64,000 bases of DNA. It comes from Lingula anatina. Its lineage: Eukaryota; Brachiopoda; Lingulata; Lingulida; Lingulidae. The DNA lies in the NCBI RefSeq assembly GCF_001039355.2, contig NW_019774936.1, positions 248,001 to 312,000 on the forward strand. Reading direction: 5' to 3'. The notes beneath the pieces are model-generated. The model saw nothing but the letters and a program-made list of their open reading frames with translations. It was not told the origin of the DNA and did not search any database. Positions 1 through 13,214 of the stretch are shown here, one piece after another (position 1 is the stretch's first letter; every line of letters begins with the position of its first letter). The position numbers and the translations under genes are program-made.

Positions 1-3000
1 TATCTGTGGTAATGTTCAGGGAGACTCCATATGGAGGGACACTTTGGTTCAAATACAACAAGGAGTTCACAGCAAATACTAAAACTCCACCTGGAATGAG
101 GAAATAATGCTTAATCTAATTAACTTGGCCATACGACAAAACATGATGGGACTTATATTTTCAAAGATGGAAATACAGACATTTAGCTTAAAACTAAGAC
201 CACTGATAAATTATGAGATAAAAAAAGTTCTTCCTTCAAACTTCATTGTAGTTATTCATTTAAAGTGGTTTTATTTCTAATCTGAAATTTGATCTTTTAA
301 GATTTGCATCTAAAATAAAATACACACACATTATTAAATGCATGTGTCTGCACATGCGTGCATGCACACACATGCACGCACGCACACTATACCCATCATA
401 AAGCACTGACCTATGGGTTTGGGTACAGCCTGCACTTGGAAACAGTCATATGGGAGATTGCTAAGGGACCAAATGATAGGATGGACCTTCTGCTGCATGT
501 TCAGTGAAATGGCTACAATACAGCAGGTGTCCTGGCGCACAGCTATGCGACTGGGGATAAAAGCAAGAATAATTTTTCTCATAAAATAACATCATAATTC
601 TGGGTTTGGTAATCAAATCAAACTACAGTTCATCCTAATAATCTTGACAGAAATATAAATAAACAGCTTTTTTTTCTTAAATGAAGACAAAAGTACACAT
701 CTTTATGTATTCAAAACACAACTAATTAAATAAATTGCTTCAAAAAATTAATTTATCCAGAAAGGTCTACAAATATCAGTTGTAAACTCTGGATACAAAA
801 TGTTAAAGTTTTTTATTTCAGGTAAGTTTGTATGATATCCAATGAATGAAATGTGAGAGTAATTCTGCTTTTAGTAAGAATAGTAAGAAAAAAATTAGTA
901 CTCCAAATTTTCACCAAAAGCATGTGGCAATACATTATTATTTTTAATAATAATGTAAGTTGCAACATCCACAGAATTTCAACATAAAGTGAATTAATAT
1001 TATTATCAAACTGAATCATATAAAGATCATCACAGCAAAATCAAGGAATTCCAAAATCAACACAGAAAATTATTCAGAATTACTACACATTATTTTCTGA
1101 ACATGCAGTCACTATAAACCAGTCTAACCACTCACCCTGTCCAAGTCCTGAGAGGTTCATACAGGATAAACATGGTGGGCTCATAGTAGCCATGTAGGAA
1201 CTGGATGTCTATGATATTACAGATCTTCTCATCCAGCTTGGAGGCATCAATGATGTAGGAGGAGAGCTTAGCTGAACTGAAATAATAATAAATCTTTGCT
1301 TAAAAATTAAAATGTCATCCAGTAAAAGTGGTATAAACAAAACAACTTGGAAACCCTGAGAAAGCCAACACGTGCCTCGAGTCAATACGAATAAATTGAA
1401 ACATCCTCCGAACACTGAAAAATGGGTATATACTTAACTCCATACTTGTGCATAACAATACATTACGTATGCATCTGGCCACTAAGGCTCTATTCCCATA
1501 GATTTTAGATCGATCTATCCCCGCGGGGAGTCTCACTAGATTACTTTCAGATAATCCGACTTAAATGTCCGTCCCGCCTACTACAAGCTGTAAGGGGATA
1601 ATTAACTTTCGTGTCCGCCCGGCTGACAGCTATTTAGCGTGAACCCCCAGGGAGTTAGGTCGATCTAAAGTAGGTCGATCTAATCTATGGAAATGGGGTG
1701 TAAGTGCTTTGCTAAATGTTTTCTCAATGACAACAAGTTGTCCACAGTTCATCACAAAACATTTTAAACCAAAGCCAGGTTTTCAAAATATATTAACAGA
1801 GTGGCATGAGTTTAAAATATCACACTCCTTTTAATCAAAAATGACCAATGTCCCCTTCGACTAACCTTCCCCCTAACCCATCAGCATCCTCTGCAGCACT
1901 CTCTCTGCGAAAGGGCAAAATGACAATGTGTGTTCCATAGATCACCATAGAAGCACAGCGTCCATCAGGATCAACACGGATCATAGGGATATAATGCTGT
2001 TGCTGCTGGAAACCATGCTGAAAGATCAAAGGTCACGTTTTAGTAAACATGGCAATTCAGCTGCCAATCTTTTCAAAGCATGTAATAAAATCTATTTACG
2101 CATAAATGATAGGTAACAGTGTTGTCACTTTATATGATAATTGTGTTGTGTGCTTATTTTCTCCCGAGTACACTTACCCTTCTTTTTTTTAACATCCTCA
2201 CAAAATATGAACTTCAGATATCTGTGCAACACTGTTCACATGACCACAAAACATATCTAAATATTACCTTTAATTCCTCCTCTTCAAAATAATGGAGTGA
2301 TGATGTCTTTAGGCTGTGTGTCGATGCATCGTAGTCCACCACAGACAGCTATGATAGAGACATCAATAGTGTACTATGAAAAGTATCTACCAACTTGCTA
2401 ACCCAAGTCAGGTGAGTTTTAGGCCAAGTGAATAAAATTTGAATTTCTTTAAACGACATGGCTAATAAAATTTCGTTTAAATACTTTTATTAGTAAATCA
2501 TTTGCAAATATCATATTTGAATATTATTTTAAAAACATTGTATGGTACTGCCATAATATATCATTAAATGAAATAACATTTTTACAAAACATTTACCAAA
2601 CAATAAATTACATTATTTTAAATGTTACACTTCTGTATTGCAGCACATACAGTAGAACATATTCCTCACCTTGGCATCCTGAAAACTAAGCAGCAGGGAG
2701 TCCCTGACTGCCCCAGGGAGTCTGACTGTGGCCAGGGACATGACATTCCCGAACAGAGAAAAAGAGCCAAGAGTTTCCAACTTCATTCGTTTCTGTTTAT
2801 TGTCTGAAAACAAAATCTCTGTGAGTCGTCATGCTGTTATTTTTGCAGTCTCCTATTACAACTTCATACCAATTTTGAGCCCTTTTCAAGTTGACATTGG
2901 ATTTAAGTAAAATGGTGTTGAACTTGAAAGAAAGTGAGTAGTCTCATAACAGGGTGATCACCAGAGCAAAAAAGCTTTAGGAAAACAATGAAATCTAAAG

Positions 3001-3692
3001 GCCCCTGGATTTTTGTGATACATATACATGTCCTTGTATTAGTATTTGTCTTTATTATCTGTCATCATAATCTATTCACCAAATTTAAGTACAATCTTCA
3101 AAGTTAATACCAAAAGCTCCACATGAATTTGCGTACCTGACACCTTTTCTGATCCTTTTCCAGTTCCCTGGAGAGAAAAAGTGGGATATTAGACTTGAAA
3201 CCAATATGAATGTATAAAAAGTTACAATTTTCAGAATATCTTTATTTCTAGATATCAGGCCCAAAATAATTATTTTATTGAACTATTTAAAAAAAAAGCA
3301 AGCCACTGACACTATGCACTTTTCTATTTTCATGTGCAGTGCAGTGGCAGTGCTGTTCCCAAGAACCAAAAGTAAATTACATGGTGATAATTACAAGAAA
3401 GGAATGCAACGCAATCCTATAAATATTCCCAAGAATGTATTAAAATGCAATTGTCAACACAGTTAATCTTAATGCACTGGTCAATATAGGATTTTCCAAT
3501 GATGGAATAGCATATCTGGTATTTGATTTTAAAAGACAATTATCTTGCCTCAATATCTGCATTCAGCCTGTACACATGTAGCTGTGTGGAGCCAGCTATG
3601 ATCAGGTTCTTCTCTTTGGTGGAGAAGAAGTTGCAGTAGACGCAGTGCTCTATCCCAGTGGGAGGCTGCGTCTGTTTGTATATGGAGTACAT
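1..3692 (-). CDS. CPSF1: CPSF1 (CPSF160), N-terminal part, 8 coding exons, continues off left edge
   Basis: Largest subunit of the cleavage and polyadenylation specificity factor, the nuclear complex that recognises AAUAAA and directs pre-mRNA 3'-end processing. Coding exons (5' to 3'): 3549-3692, 3137-3167, 2670-2803, 2268-2348, 1866-2017, 1136-1276, 411-550, 1-90. All phases join, giving about 304 residues of a protein that is about 1440 aa in vertebrates. Recognised from family stretches: the start [73 protein letters not shown] and AVPKPIG. These belong to the first beta-propeller. The start ATG (3690-3692) has a good context (GCACC before ATG) and matches the family N-terminus. A splice-acceptor-like CAG lies about 50 bases upstream, so a 5'-noncoding exon is likely. 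The first intron appears to use a GC donor (see findings). Identity is very secure; exon edges are by eye. Confidence 0.95.
1490..1699. mobile_element. Short inverted-repeat element, family A copy 1 (in a CPSF1 intron)
   Basis: A block of about 210 bp, much less AT-rich than its surroundings, with imperfect terminal inverted repeats built on CCATAGATTTTAGATCGATC at one end and its complement at the other. A second, inverted copy lies at 25261-25485. The two share the interior as well, for example the blocks GTCCCGCCTACTA, AGCTGTAAGGGG and TTTAGCGTGAACCCCC. It has no open reading frame of note. I infer a non-autonomous DNA transposon (MITE-like). Superfamily unknown; no clear target duplication here. 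Confidence 0.75.
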
Positions 3693-4620
3693 GGTGCTGC
3701 CGGTTCACCCCTGGACTCTAGCTGGGGACTTCAGGTCTGATGAATTGAAAAAGAGAACATGTGAATTACAAATCAAAATGAAACAAGAAATTAGAAGGAC
3801 GCAGGAACGTCATGTGGGACCAAACTACTTCAAATCAGTAATTCATAAATTGCATGGTTATCAAATTGATCCAATTAAATCTGATCCAATTTTTCACATT
3901 CAGATATAATAACCTGAATGTTGAAAACAATAACATACTTCACTAGCAAAACGTTTCATTCTTGGGAGACGAACAGGCGCCAATTATTAACTCCAGTTTA
4001 GGTACCCACAACGAAGAATCGTGTCAGCTTTGAATACTTATACTTTAAAAGCCTTTAGTTGCATTTAAAAAAATGATTTATATATAAAAAGCAGTTTTCT
4101 TTATTATTTAATACAAAGGAACACTCACAAATTTATCCCACACCGGCTACTACCATGCTGTAAACGCAAAGTTACTTATTCATAATAAGAAAGGTTTCGA
4201 ATTCAAATTTAAAAGCAAATAAAAGATTTTACTTTAGCATATGGTCAAATTATAACAAAATATTACATAAAAAGTAAAATATAAAATTAAAACTTATCAC
4301 AGTAGCCTAAAAACTTTGCATAAAATTTACGAAATTAATTGTAATGGAAGGTATAACTTCGTAAATAGTACGTTTGGCTGCAGGCAGGTGCTTGACTGGG
4401 AAAAGTTAGAAAAAGTCCGCTGAACATGTTAAAGTTTTGAAGAGACGTTTTCAGGCAAGTATGCATAAATCATAGTAGATGTAATACTTTTAATTTGAAA
4501 GAAGACCTAGTTACCCTTTTATAACTGCCGCTCTGGTGTTGAGAGATTGGGAAATTCTCGCTCTGTGAACAGGTCAGTGTTTTTATCTGGACATCTGCCG
4601 TGTCCAGACACGCTGGACGT
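3693..4620 (-). promoter_or_regulatory. Putative 5' leader and promoter region of CPSF1
   Basis: No open frame of note. Reading the minus strand, a CAG acceptor precedes the CPSF1 start exon by about 50 bases. A possible noncoding first exon ending in a GTAACT donor lies near 4514, next to a relatively GC-rich patch at about 4530-4620. A small hairpin (CTGGACA...TGTCCAG) lies at about 4588-4608. The leader exon and promoter are inferred from position; no core promoter motif was identified. Confidence 0.35.
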
Positions 4621-6961
4621 AAACAAAGGGAAATAACTTAAACACAAAGTTCTACATCGCATGGTCGCAGATGTCAGTTAAATTGTTCCAATAGCCCATC
4701 TTTATTGAAGTGTTGCCTTTTGTTAATCGTTGTACTTTTTTCCTAATTTTTACAATTTTTTAACTGCATAGTTACTACTACTAGCAATGAAATTTTAGGT
4801 ATTGAAAAGTTTGCAGGGACACCACCTACAAAATTTAATCAAGGGCAGTAATTTGTTTAGTCATAAATTTATCTAAGTGCAAATAAATTGACTTTCCATT
4901 CCTGATAGATATTTGAAAAACATATGTAACTAAAATATTGATGTATTGTATTAAAGGTCACACCCCTTTATGTCCCTTGCTCCTTGCATCATAACTCTCT
5001 GCACTGTTACTTCCCGGGCCTTACTTCCCTGCATTTTACCCCCCACTGGTAAAAATATGACATATTAAGACACATTTTAAACTAAAACCTTACTGTAAAC
5101 ACCAGGACCCACAAGTCACAAATTTTTCAAATTGTCATTAAGCTAGAAAATCTTATATAGGCATTGAAATTCAAGCATTTTCCAGGCTCACTTTTAAAGG
5201 AACCAATTATTCCATTTAGTTCATTTGGCAGAAATTTAGTGCTCACTTTATAACATAACAAGAATTGCTCTTTGAAATTGAAGGCAGAGTCATTAGAACC
5301 CCAATGAGGATGCTCTTCCTGATATTAATGAAAAGTGATTAAAAATATGGTCCTGATCTCTTAGTTTGAGAAATAAGTTGTTAATAAGTTACTGCTGTTT
5401 ATTGAGTCCTTATATGGCTACTAGTAAATTATGAATAGTCCAATACTGTATTCACAATACCTCTGGTGTATCTGGCACTGGAAGTCTATGGTTGCATTGG
5501 CAGGCAGGCAGGGAAACATTCTAGCCAGGATATAGAATCAGAGATATATACTGTATATGGTGTGCTGATATTTCTTGTTCAGGTATGTGTGTGTGCATAT
5601 ATACATATGTGCATACATGTCTTTGTATATGTATATAAGGGTTATGAGTAACTTATGACACAAGATCCTGGAAAAAGCATGTGGTCTTACTACTAGTATA
5701 GGGTTACTACTTTCTAGAAATAAATGGGAAAATACATTTCAGTGTTTCTATCCACCCACCCCCACCCCGCCTACCCAACAAAACAGACTAGCAAATCTTC
5801 TTATGTAAATCCTCTACACACTGAGCGTAGGAGTTAGAGTTTTTATTTCATTCATTACTAGCACACTCACATCACCGTACGTACCAGTAGGTGTGAAGTA
5901 ATTTGCAGATAATCTTAGTACTGATCAATATGGAAAAGATTGTGTGGCTACTACCATGAAGAGATGATAAATTAAGGGAAATCTCAACTTTATCTTCATG
6001 GTCACCTGAATATCACCAGTAGGAATTAATTTACCTTTAGTGACCATTATGATATATTGAGGAATGTATAAAGTAATAAAGAATTTGATAACAATGCTGA
6101 CAGCTGTTACTAAGGATTTTTTATTATTGGCAAATGAAAAAGTCCTGCCTTTGAATCGAATCTGAAAAAAATGGGTATGATTTGATGAATTCTCATTCAG
6201 TCATTAGCAACCTGGGTGGAAATGCAGTTGATGAGTTTGTTTAAGGTCAGGGCGATGAAGCCATTGTGTTTCCCCTGAAGACCTTAATATTTCATAGTCA
6301 GGTCACTGACTTCTAGGAAATTCACAGCCCTCAAGTGACCTAGGTGAAAGTGTCAGAATTCATCAGCAATTCTCAGAAAAGCAATTTTGGAGATTTCTTT
6401 ATTGTTTGTCCTGTTAACTGGAATCACTCACTGGCAGTGTTATCTTCGTCATTGGCAGTTAAACAGTATTTTCAAAGTAAATCTCACCAGTCAGGATATA
6501 AGTTGTGCCCCATACCCCTAATCCTTTATGGATTGAAAAAATGAATACTAGTATCTTCTTTAACATATAAATCAGAGCTTAAAACTGATTTAATCCTCTG
6601 GTAATTTATCAAGTAGACAACAGCTTTGAGTGAAAAAAAAACACTGCTTGGGACCTCATTTCCCTAATGTGAATTTACACAATGAAGGAATTACACATTT
6701 AAGTGTCTGCGGCATGATGATGTTTTTACCATCTAGTCATTAAAAGAAGTTCTATAGGGCTGACAAGTTTTTCACTGTACTGGAAAGTGGGTGGGAAGAT
6801 GAAGGTCATTATAAATCATTTGTTTGAAAGATATGTCAGATGTTTGTTAAAGTCATCAGATAGCTCTGAAGCAAGATACTGTAATGTGTATGTTTGTGGG
6901 GGTGGTGGAGGGGGGGGGTTGACTTCAAGAATTCTGCTCTTTGGTATTCTTTTGTATAAAG
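4621..6961. other. Intergenic, no gene seen
   Basis: AT-rich sequence with only short, uncharacteristic open frames and no recognisable exon. It has a short TG/TA-rich patch near 5583-5640 and a G-run at about 6898-6918. Confidence 0.5.
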
Positions 6962-7306
6962 TTAAAGGGATAATAACTCTTCGTTTTGGCCAAAAAATGA
7001 ATTTTCCTGGAGTAAACAACAATTTTCCCACACTTACCAATGGTTAATGAATCCATTTTTACATTCAAATTTAGTCCCTGGTTTTTTTCTAAAAAGTTTG
7101 GTTTTTTGTTAAAATCTCTTAAGAGATTATAACAGAGTATAGCCATCAATGGAGGTCACGTGATCTTAAGACAAGCTCAGATATCAGAATAATAGCTATA
7201 ACTGCTGTTTTCGTCGTAAAACAGAATATATTATATTTCTATGAGTTATTTACAATGTTTTTATTGTGAAATATAGATTTCATACGAAGAGTTATTATCC
7301 CTTTAA
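6962..7306. mobile_element. TTAA-flanked inverted-repeat element, family B copy 1
   Basis: A 345-bp unit running TTAA-AGGGATAATAACTCTTCG at the left to CGAAGAGTTATTATCCCT-TTAA at the right. The termini are perfect inverted repeats of about 20 bp flanked by TTAA. A second copy in opposite orientation is at 34628-34973. Both contain the same interior, including a palindrome around CTCTTAAGAG and a GGTCACGTGATC-like site. A TTAA target site is the signature of piggyBac-type transposases, so I infer a non-autonomous piggyBac-like MITE. The open frames inside it run in conflicting directions and are incidental. Confidence 0.85.
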
Positions 7307-9504
7307 CTTTAAAAATTTTTTTATTGAATGGTAACAGAGCAAACTGAGTGAGTTTGTATACGTATGCAATACATGCTAAAACATTATTTTAAATGGTTAT
7401 TATAATACTACCTTATGTGTGATTTAATTTGTGCTATAATTGATTAACAAAAAAAAAAAAAAAAAAAAACTCACAAGTAACACAGTAAAACCACCTGAGC
7501 TCCATTTATACCAATTTCAGCTAATATTTTTAACTTCTGCAAACTTTCCCATATATAGCAGGCCCTAGTAATCGATCACATGGCATGCACAATTACAGTT
7601 TGTTTTTCTTTTGATTTTAGCACAGAAATGTGAAGAATTTATTAATGCATGTTGAACTGGAGTTTGAAACAACAGAAATGTTGGTGCTTATTTGAGAATA
7701 ATTGAAGGAATATAATGTGGCTAGATGATGAGTGAGAATGATTGATTATGAAATACAGTATGTGGACCATATTTGAGGATAATATTGTAATCCTGCTTGA
7801 TTGGATCTGATTAGCAAGTTTTAGGAAATGGATATAATTCCTGTCAGCTTTATCTGTCTCTATATTGGCTCATTAAGAGTGCCATTGTTTAGTGAGAGGG
7901 AGGAGCCTGTGTTCACAAACTACATACAAGTCCACTTAAAGCTTTTAAACAGTGGAATTTCAGCATCTGTTAAGTGCTTGAATTTTCTCTGGAAATATTT
8001 ATGATATTTGTGTGGTGAACAAAAAAAATATTTCAAATGCACAAAAGTTAGGTAACAGTTTCTGAAAAAAAGAGAATTCAGGGGTAAGAATATATGAAAG
8101 CTTTTGCTGTAATTTGTGAACTAAATAGATGTGGTTGGTTGTTTGGTAAGTGGGTTTTCTTCACCACAATGTTTATACAAAATGTCAAAATGACAGTTAA
8201 AAATAGATTGATTGCTTTTACTATAGTGAGAAATTATGTCCCCATCTTTTTATTATCAGTTATATGCATATAAACACATCAATTTGCCATGTTTAGAACT
8301 ACAAACTTCCATTCTGCCATTAGTCTATCTATCAGGGGACAAGCCAACAAACATGTAATTTATGCCAGCAGAGGTTTGTTATAGATTCATAGCATGTCAC
8401 ATTTCTGGCATAAAGTCAAATATTGTATTCCCCTAAGTGACATATCCTTCTAGAATTACCCAGCTATCCCCAATGGGTACAAGAGTATAATCGATATCCT
8501 TTTAGAAATTGCTTTCAGTTTCATGTGATTTATTTCATTTCATTGGATACGCTTCACCCCAGGACAGATATGGATCAGGATCACGCATCAATTAAAATTG
8601 AACGGATCAGGATCGTGCATCAAATTGGACAATGGTCATGCTGTGGTCACTTTGGATCCTTCAGCTAGGGAATTTTTCAGGCAATCTGTATTGGTTTTAC
8701 TTCTTGAATTTAAACATATACTTTATGTGTTTGAGAATTTCTCAAAGTCATATTTTCTTTACTAGTACAGGTCTATATATCTAGCAGAGCTTCTAATCTT
8801 TCCCAATTCAGACCTGGAAAACTACAAAGCCTGCCAGATAAATATACCTGATGTTGATAGTTCCTTCTGAAATGAAAAGTCATTTCGAACTTAATCATTT
8901 GCTGTTCGATTAATTTGGTTTGTGAGTAGGAGGAAACTTTTTTTTTTGAGCAAAATTCAATTTGGCTTGTTAAATCCCATAAATCCATACCTTAAGTCTG
9001 CACAAAGCTGCATCAGATTACTAAAAATACACAAGTAATAACCAAATATACTTTCAAAATTAGATACAAATTTTGCATTATGTGTATGCCATTGCATGCA
9101 GTTAAAATGAAAAAAGACAAAAGCTACCCAGGACACAAATCTAGATAAAATTAATACTGTGCAGGTTTTAAGAGACTTCCAGTTAAGCCAGGCCTCTTGA
9201 ATCTTTGCCAAATATTACGAGGGAGAAAAAAGGCAGGACTGTTATTGAGGAGAAGAAACAGTAAAACCACTTAGGCCCTGGTGTAACCGTCTGTTCAGTT
9301 AAATGCAGTCTGAGAAGGAACTTGTTTTCCCTATTGAATGAAGATTTTACTGTTCCAGATATCTGTAAGTACTAAGTTGAACACAGTGAGTGGTAGCTTG
9401 AGTTGACTCAAATAGCTTTAATTAAAAAATGCACATTAGGAGGTACTAATTGGACATTCTCTTTAGAGTATTTTTTTTTCCGAATCAAGTTAAAAAAGCC
9501 CTAA
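7307..9504. other. Intergenic, no gene seen
   Basis: AT-rich, no recognisable exon. It contains a poly(A) run at about 7449-7469. At about 8571-8630 is a short imperfect direct duplication of GGATCAGGATC(A/G)(C/T)GCATCAA about 33 bases apart. Confidence 0.5.
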
Positions 9505-9634
9505 CCTTCCTGTGGAGACATTTATTATTTTTAAAAATTCTTCCTGGTGATTTGATCTTAAATGCTGTCACCTTCCCGTGGAGACTTATTTATTATTTTT
9601 AAAAATTCTTCCTGGTGATTTGATCTTAAATGTC
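9505..9634. repeat. Two-copy 66-bp tandem duplication
   Basis: The unit beginning CCTTCC(T/C)GTGGAGAC and ending GATTTGATCTTAAATG occurs twice in tandem, starting at 9505 and 9571. There are only a few differences between copies, including a 4-base indel. This is a recent local duplication with no coding content. Confidence 0.85.
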
Positions 9635-9913
9635 AAGGTATTATCTACCCCCACTCACTTGTTTGAGGCTTTCTGATTGTGGCTCTAGAATTGATTTATG
9701 TATTTGTTCAGATATGTCCTGGGTTTCAGTTTCCAGATATTGGCAACTGTTATCACAGACAAGTCAATTAATTTTGTTTTAATTTTGCTTTAACATGACT
9801 TTTTAAGTATTCTTTGTGTCTGTGAGCTTATAGCTGTCATCTTAGGATGTTATTAAGTAGTTTTTAAGCTGACACCCCCCCCCCCAAAAAAAAAAAATTA
9901 GAAAGAAGAAAAA

Positions 9914-10127
9914 NNNNNNNNNNNNNNNNNNNNNNNNNNNNNNNNNNNNNNNNNNNNNNNNNNNNNNNNNNNNNNNNNNNNNNNNNNNNNNNNNNNNNNN
10001 NNNNNNNNNNNNNNNNNNNNNNNNNNNNNNNNNNNNNNNNNNNNNNNNNNNNNNNNNNNNNNNNNNNNNNNNNNNNNNNNNNNNNNNNNNNNNNNNNNNN
10101 NNNNNNNNNNNNNNNNNNNNNNNNNNN
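9914..10127. other. Assembly gap (run of N)
   Basis: 214 undetermined bases. The left flank ends in C and A runs and the right flank begins with A runs, then a long C run and a CA repeat. The gap therefore probably hides simple-sequence DNA that could not be assembled. The gap length may be nominal. Confidence 0.98.
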
Positions 10128-10176
10128 AAAAAAAAAAAAAAAAAATAAAAAAGAAAGAAAAAACCCTTTGGCCGCC

Positions 10177-10207
<31 letters not shown>

Positions 10208-10222
10208 ACACTCACACACACA
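10128..10222. repeat. A-run, C-run and (CA)n compound simple repeat
   Basis: Poly(A) with interruptions is followed by an uninterrupted C run at about 10176-10192 and then a CA repeat to about 10222. Frames predicted across it and the gap are artefacts of low complexity. Confidence 0.9.
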
Positions 10223-13214
10223 ACCTACACACGCTTCCCAGCTTTCCTTTTTGCATCTGTCCTGACTGACAAGGTGTCCCTTTAACTAGCTGATCCTATA
10301 CTATCCTTTGAGTAACACTATTCATTGAATAAAATTGTTATCTTCTGAACAGTTATCCTGAGGAAAGGAGCCATTTTTACCACTGGATAGCAATATCAGA
10401 AACAAAAATAAGTATCTAGTGTTTAGAAAGCATTGCTTTACCCACAGGATAGTTGCCCAGAGGATACTATAACAATTTCAGCTAAAGGATAGCACTATCC
10501 ATGTTGATGAAACTGGGCCCTGCATGTTAGATACAGTCATCATTCCAGTGTCGTTTGAAATTCAGTGTGTCTGCTCAATATACAGAGCAATTTCTACTCC
10601 CTGAATTTCACTTAGGTCCCACCACTTTGACATTTAACTGATATCATATTTGGAACATCAGTAGCTATAAGGAGTGAAGAGACAGCAGATGTTTATCTTA
10701 GCAAAAGGGAAACATTACTAGTATTTGTATACTGTGCGATGAGGCATATTTTGGCTGCTGCCTCCGAGTAATGTTTTTGTATTGAAATACAAATAATGTT
10801 AATGTTTGAAAAATTATTTGTTGGTAACTTGGTATACATGACTTAGAGCAGGATAACAGGTGAGTTCTCATGCTTTGAGGTGAGACATTTTATCGTCTAG
10901 TTATGTGATTGGTGACAGTGGTAGCATTATATTAAAATGTCCAGGAATACATTTTTCTACATTTTTGGAAATGGTTTTTTTTTTTTTAATGATTTGTATA
11001 AATTCATGCTTAACATAAGGCATGAGAACCTATGTTGTTTGTTCGTCATCTGTCATCTTGGCATGCTGTCACCATGGGCTGTATGTATACACGTCCATTT
11101 CCATATGTTGCTCCTGAAAGGAATATTTCTGCCTGACACAGTATTGTTGTCAACATCTGTGTATGTGCATAATTAACCACAGATTGTCCATGATTAGACT
11201 ATGATTAGACTATCTACAGGCTGGCTATAGAAATTGTCCTCTACATCCATAAGGGATCAAAGTATGGATTTGTTTGTGGATGTAGACAAAGGTTAAGATT
11301 TTTAGTCTGATACTAGTACCCTCAAAACCATGAGGAAACCAGATGAACTGGCTTACAGTTAATGCAGTCTTAATGGATCTGTTCAATCCTGAAAGGATAT
11401 CACCTCTCCCAAGAAGACAGAGAAGAAGGTAAAGACATGATGTCATTAGGAATTGGCTGCTCATGAGTCTTACAGCATGTATTGGTGTTCTCAGAGTCTG
11501 TTTACAAGATACTGAGAGAACTGAATGATGACAATGACATCTAGGCGTATGCCATTTCAGTTGTAAACAGCGTAATATCCATCACTGAGGTAATGTCAAA
11601 ACTTGAATGAAGAGTTTGAAAGAAGAAAGCTTCAGCATAAGTAATTAACCCAGTCTGTTCCTAGTACACTTTGTGTCACGCCTTACGTAGGTCTCTCTAA
11701 CATCTAGTATTGCTATTTAAATGTTAGATGACTGGAGACACTGCCAGAGATAACAGATTATAAGTGGATAGGATGTTAATAGATGTTTTAATGGCAAAGC
11801 ACTGATGAGTTTCAACCTGATGACACACCATTAAGACTGACAACCTCTGTATGACATCCTGGCTACGAAAGGAAATATAGGACTGGGATTAACCAGTGCT
11901 TGGCAGAGAGGCAGTTACGGTAATTCATGGAAGATTTCTGAAGTTTGTCAGAAGAAATTTCTTGATAATTGGAAGGGAATGGGTACACATCAGAAGTTCT
12001 TCAGTCTATTGTTAAAAAAATATCAGCTAACTTTTAGCTGATGACGAACTGAAAAAGAGAGAAAAAAATAAATCTGGAAAGACTGATCTTCATGTTTAAT
12101 GACAAATGGATGAAAATTGAAATGTAAAAGCACTGGTCTTCATACATGACCATGACAACAGATTTTATGTGAAGAGAGTGTCAACAATTTGAACCACAAA
12201 GATAACTGAAATTGCTTTTATATCCCAGTGAAAATTAGTGGATTTAATGGCTTTGTGGATAAGTAAATCTGTAGGCTTATTGATAAAAAACCACTGACTA
12301 GTCGAACTCGGAACATGACAGGTTGTTTTTATCTCAAAACACTCAAACACCTTGACTAGATTATGCCATTAGAGTTGCAAAGCTCCTGCAAAACAAGATT
12401 GTGTCTGAAAAACAGTGTTGTGCAACTGGCTTGAGTGTTCTGAATCAGGGAGGAAATCTAAGCATGGCACATGTTGGCTGTTGTAGTGAAGCAGAAAAAT
12501 CCAATTTTTTCCCAGAATCGTGATTTAGATCAATTGGACCAAATCCAGGAAAACTTGAATTATTGCAGGATTGTCTGCATTCTGCAGGGTTGTCTGCATT
12601 AGGGACAACAATGCCAAGATCGAGGCCTTTTTTCCCCTTTTGGATGAAAGCTGCAAAGAATTAGCAACCATAGCTTATCAACTGAGACAGCTGTACTCAA
12701 ATAATATTCTAGGAAATCTAGGAAATATTTTTATTCTCAGTCTGTGGCACATTCCAGCATCACAACCAGCTGCGTCTTGGTGATTCACAGTAAAAAAACG
12801 AGTGGAGTCGCGGATCACTCTGCCTGTGCTTTATGATAACAATAATCCATGTTTACGACGTATTGCAAAGATGCAGCCTATGGACCATTGCTGATGGCAG
12901 CTGATCAATACAGTACTGGCACTGGCTTCCAACATAGCATATGGGAATAGTGTGTACAGCTATAACCACTGTATTGGGAGTGATAGAGATTACGTCACAG
13001 AACACAGTGTCATTAATGAGCTATTACAATGGGCATACTCTGAAGTCTTGATCATTGGACACTGAACAAGGTGTAGTGAATCCTTCTGATACCTGTAAGC
13101 TGTGATGATATATACCAGACACCATGAGGAGTCTAGACAGTAAATTATGGTCTAATTACTGTTACATGCCAATACTGAAGATAAACAACAAGTACCATTA
13201 TTTTGTGTACAACA
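10223..13214. other. Intergenic, no gene recognised
   Basis: Base composition is slightly more balanced than in neighbouring DNA and short open frames occur on both strands (for example 12571-12783 plus). None carries a family motif, and none is flanked by convincing splice sites. A decayed mobile element cannot be excluded. Confidence 0.4.

Noticed and set aside
6787-7149. Overlapping frames on both strands with glycine or proline runs
   Set aside because: They arise from a G-run and the family B mobile element; the same frame recurs in the second copy at 34.9 kb.
9842-10221. Three minus-strand open frames across the gap
   Set aside because: They consist of unknown residues plus homopolymer and CA-repeat translation; not genes.
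12571-12783. 70-residue plus-strand frame with a protein-like middle
   Set aside because: No recognised family, no flanking exon and no splice support; could be a decayed element but not callable as a gene.
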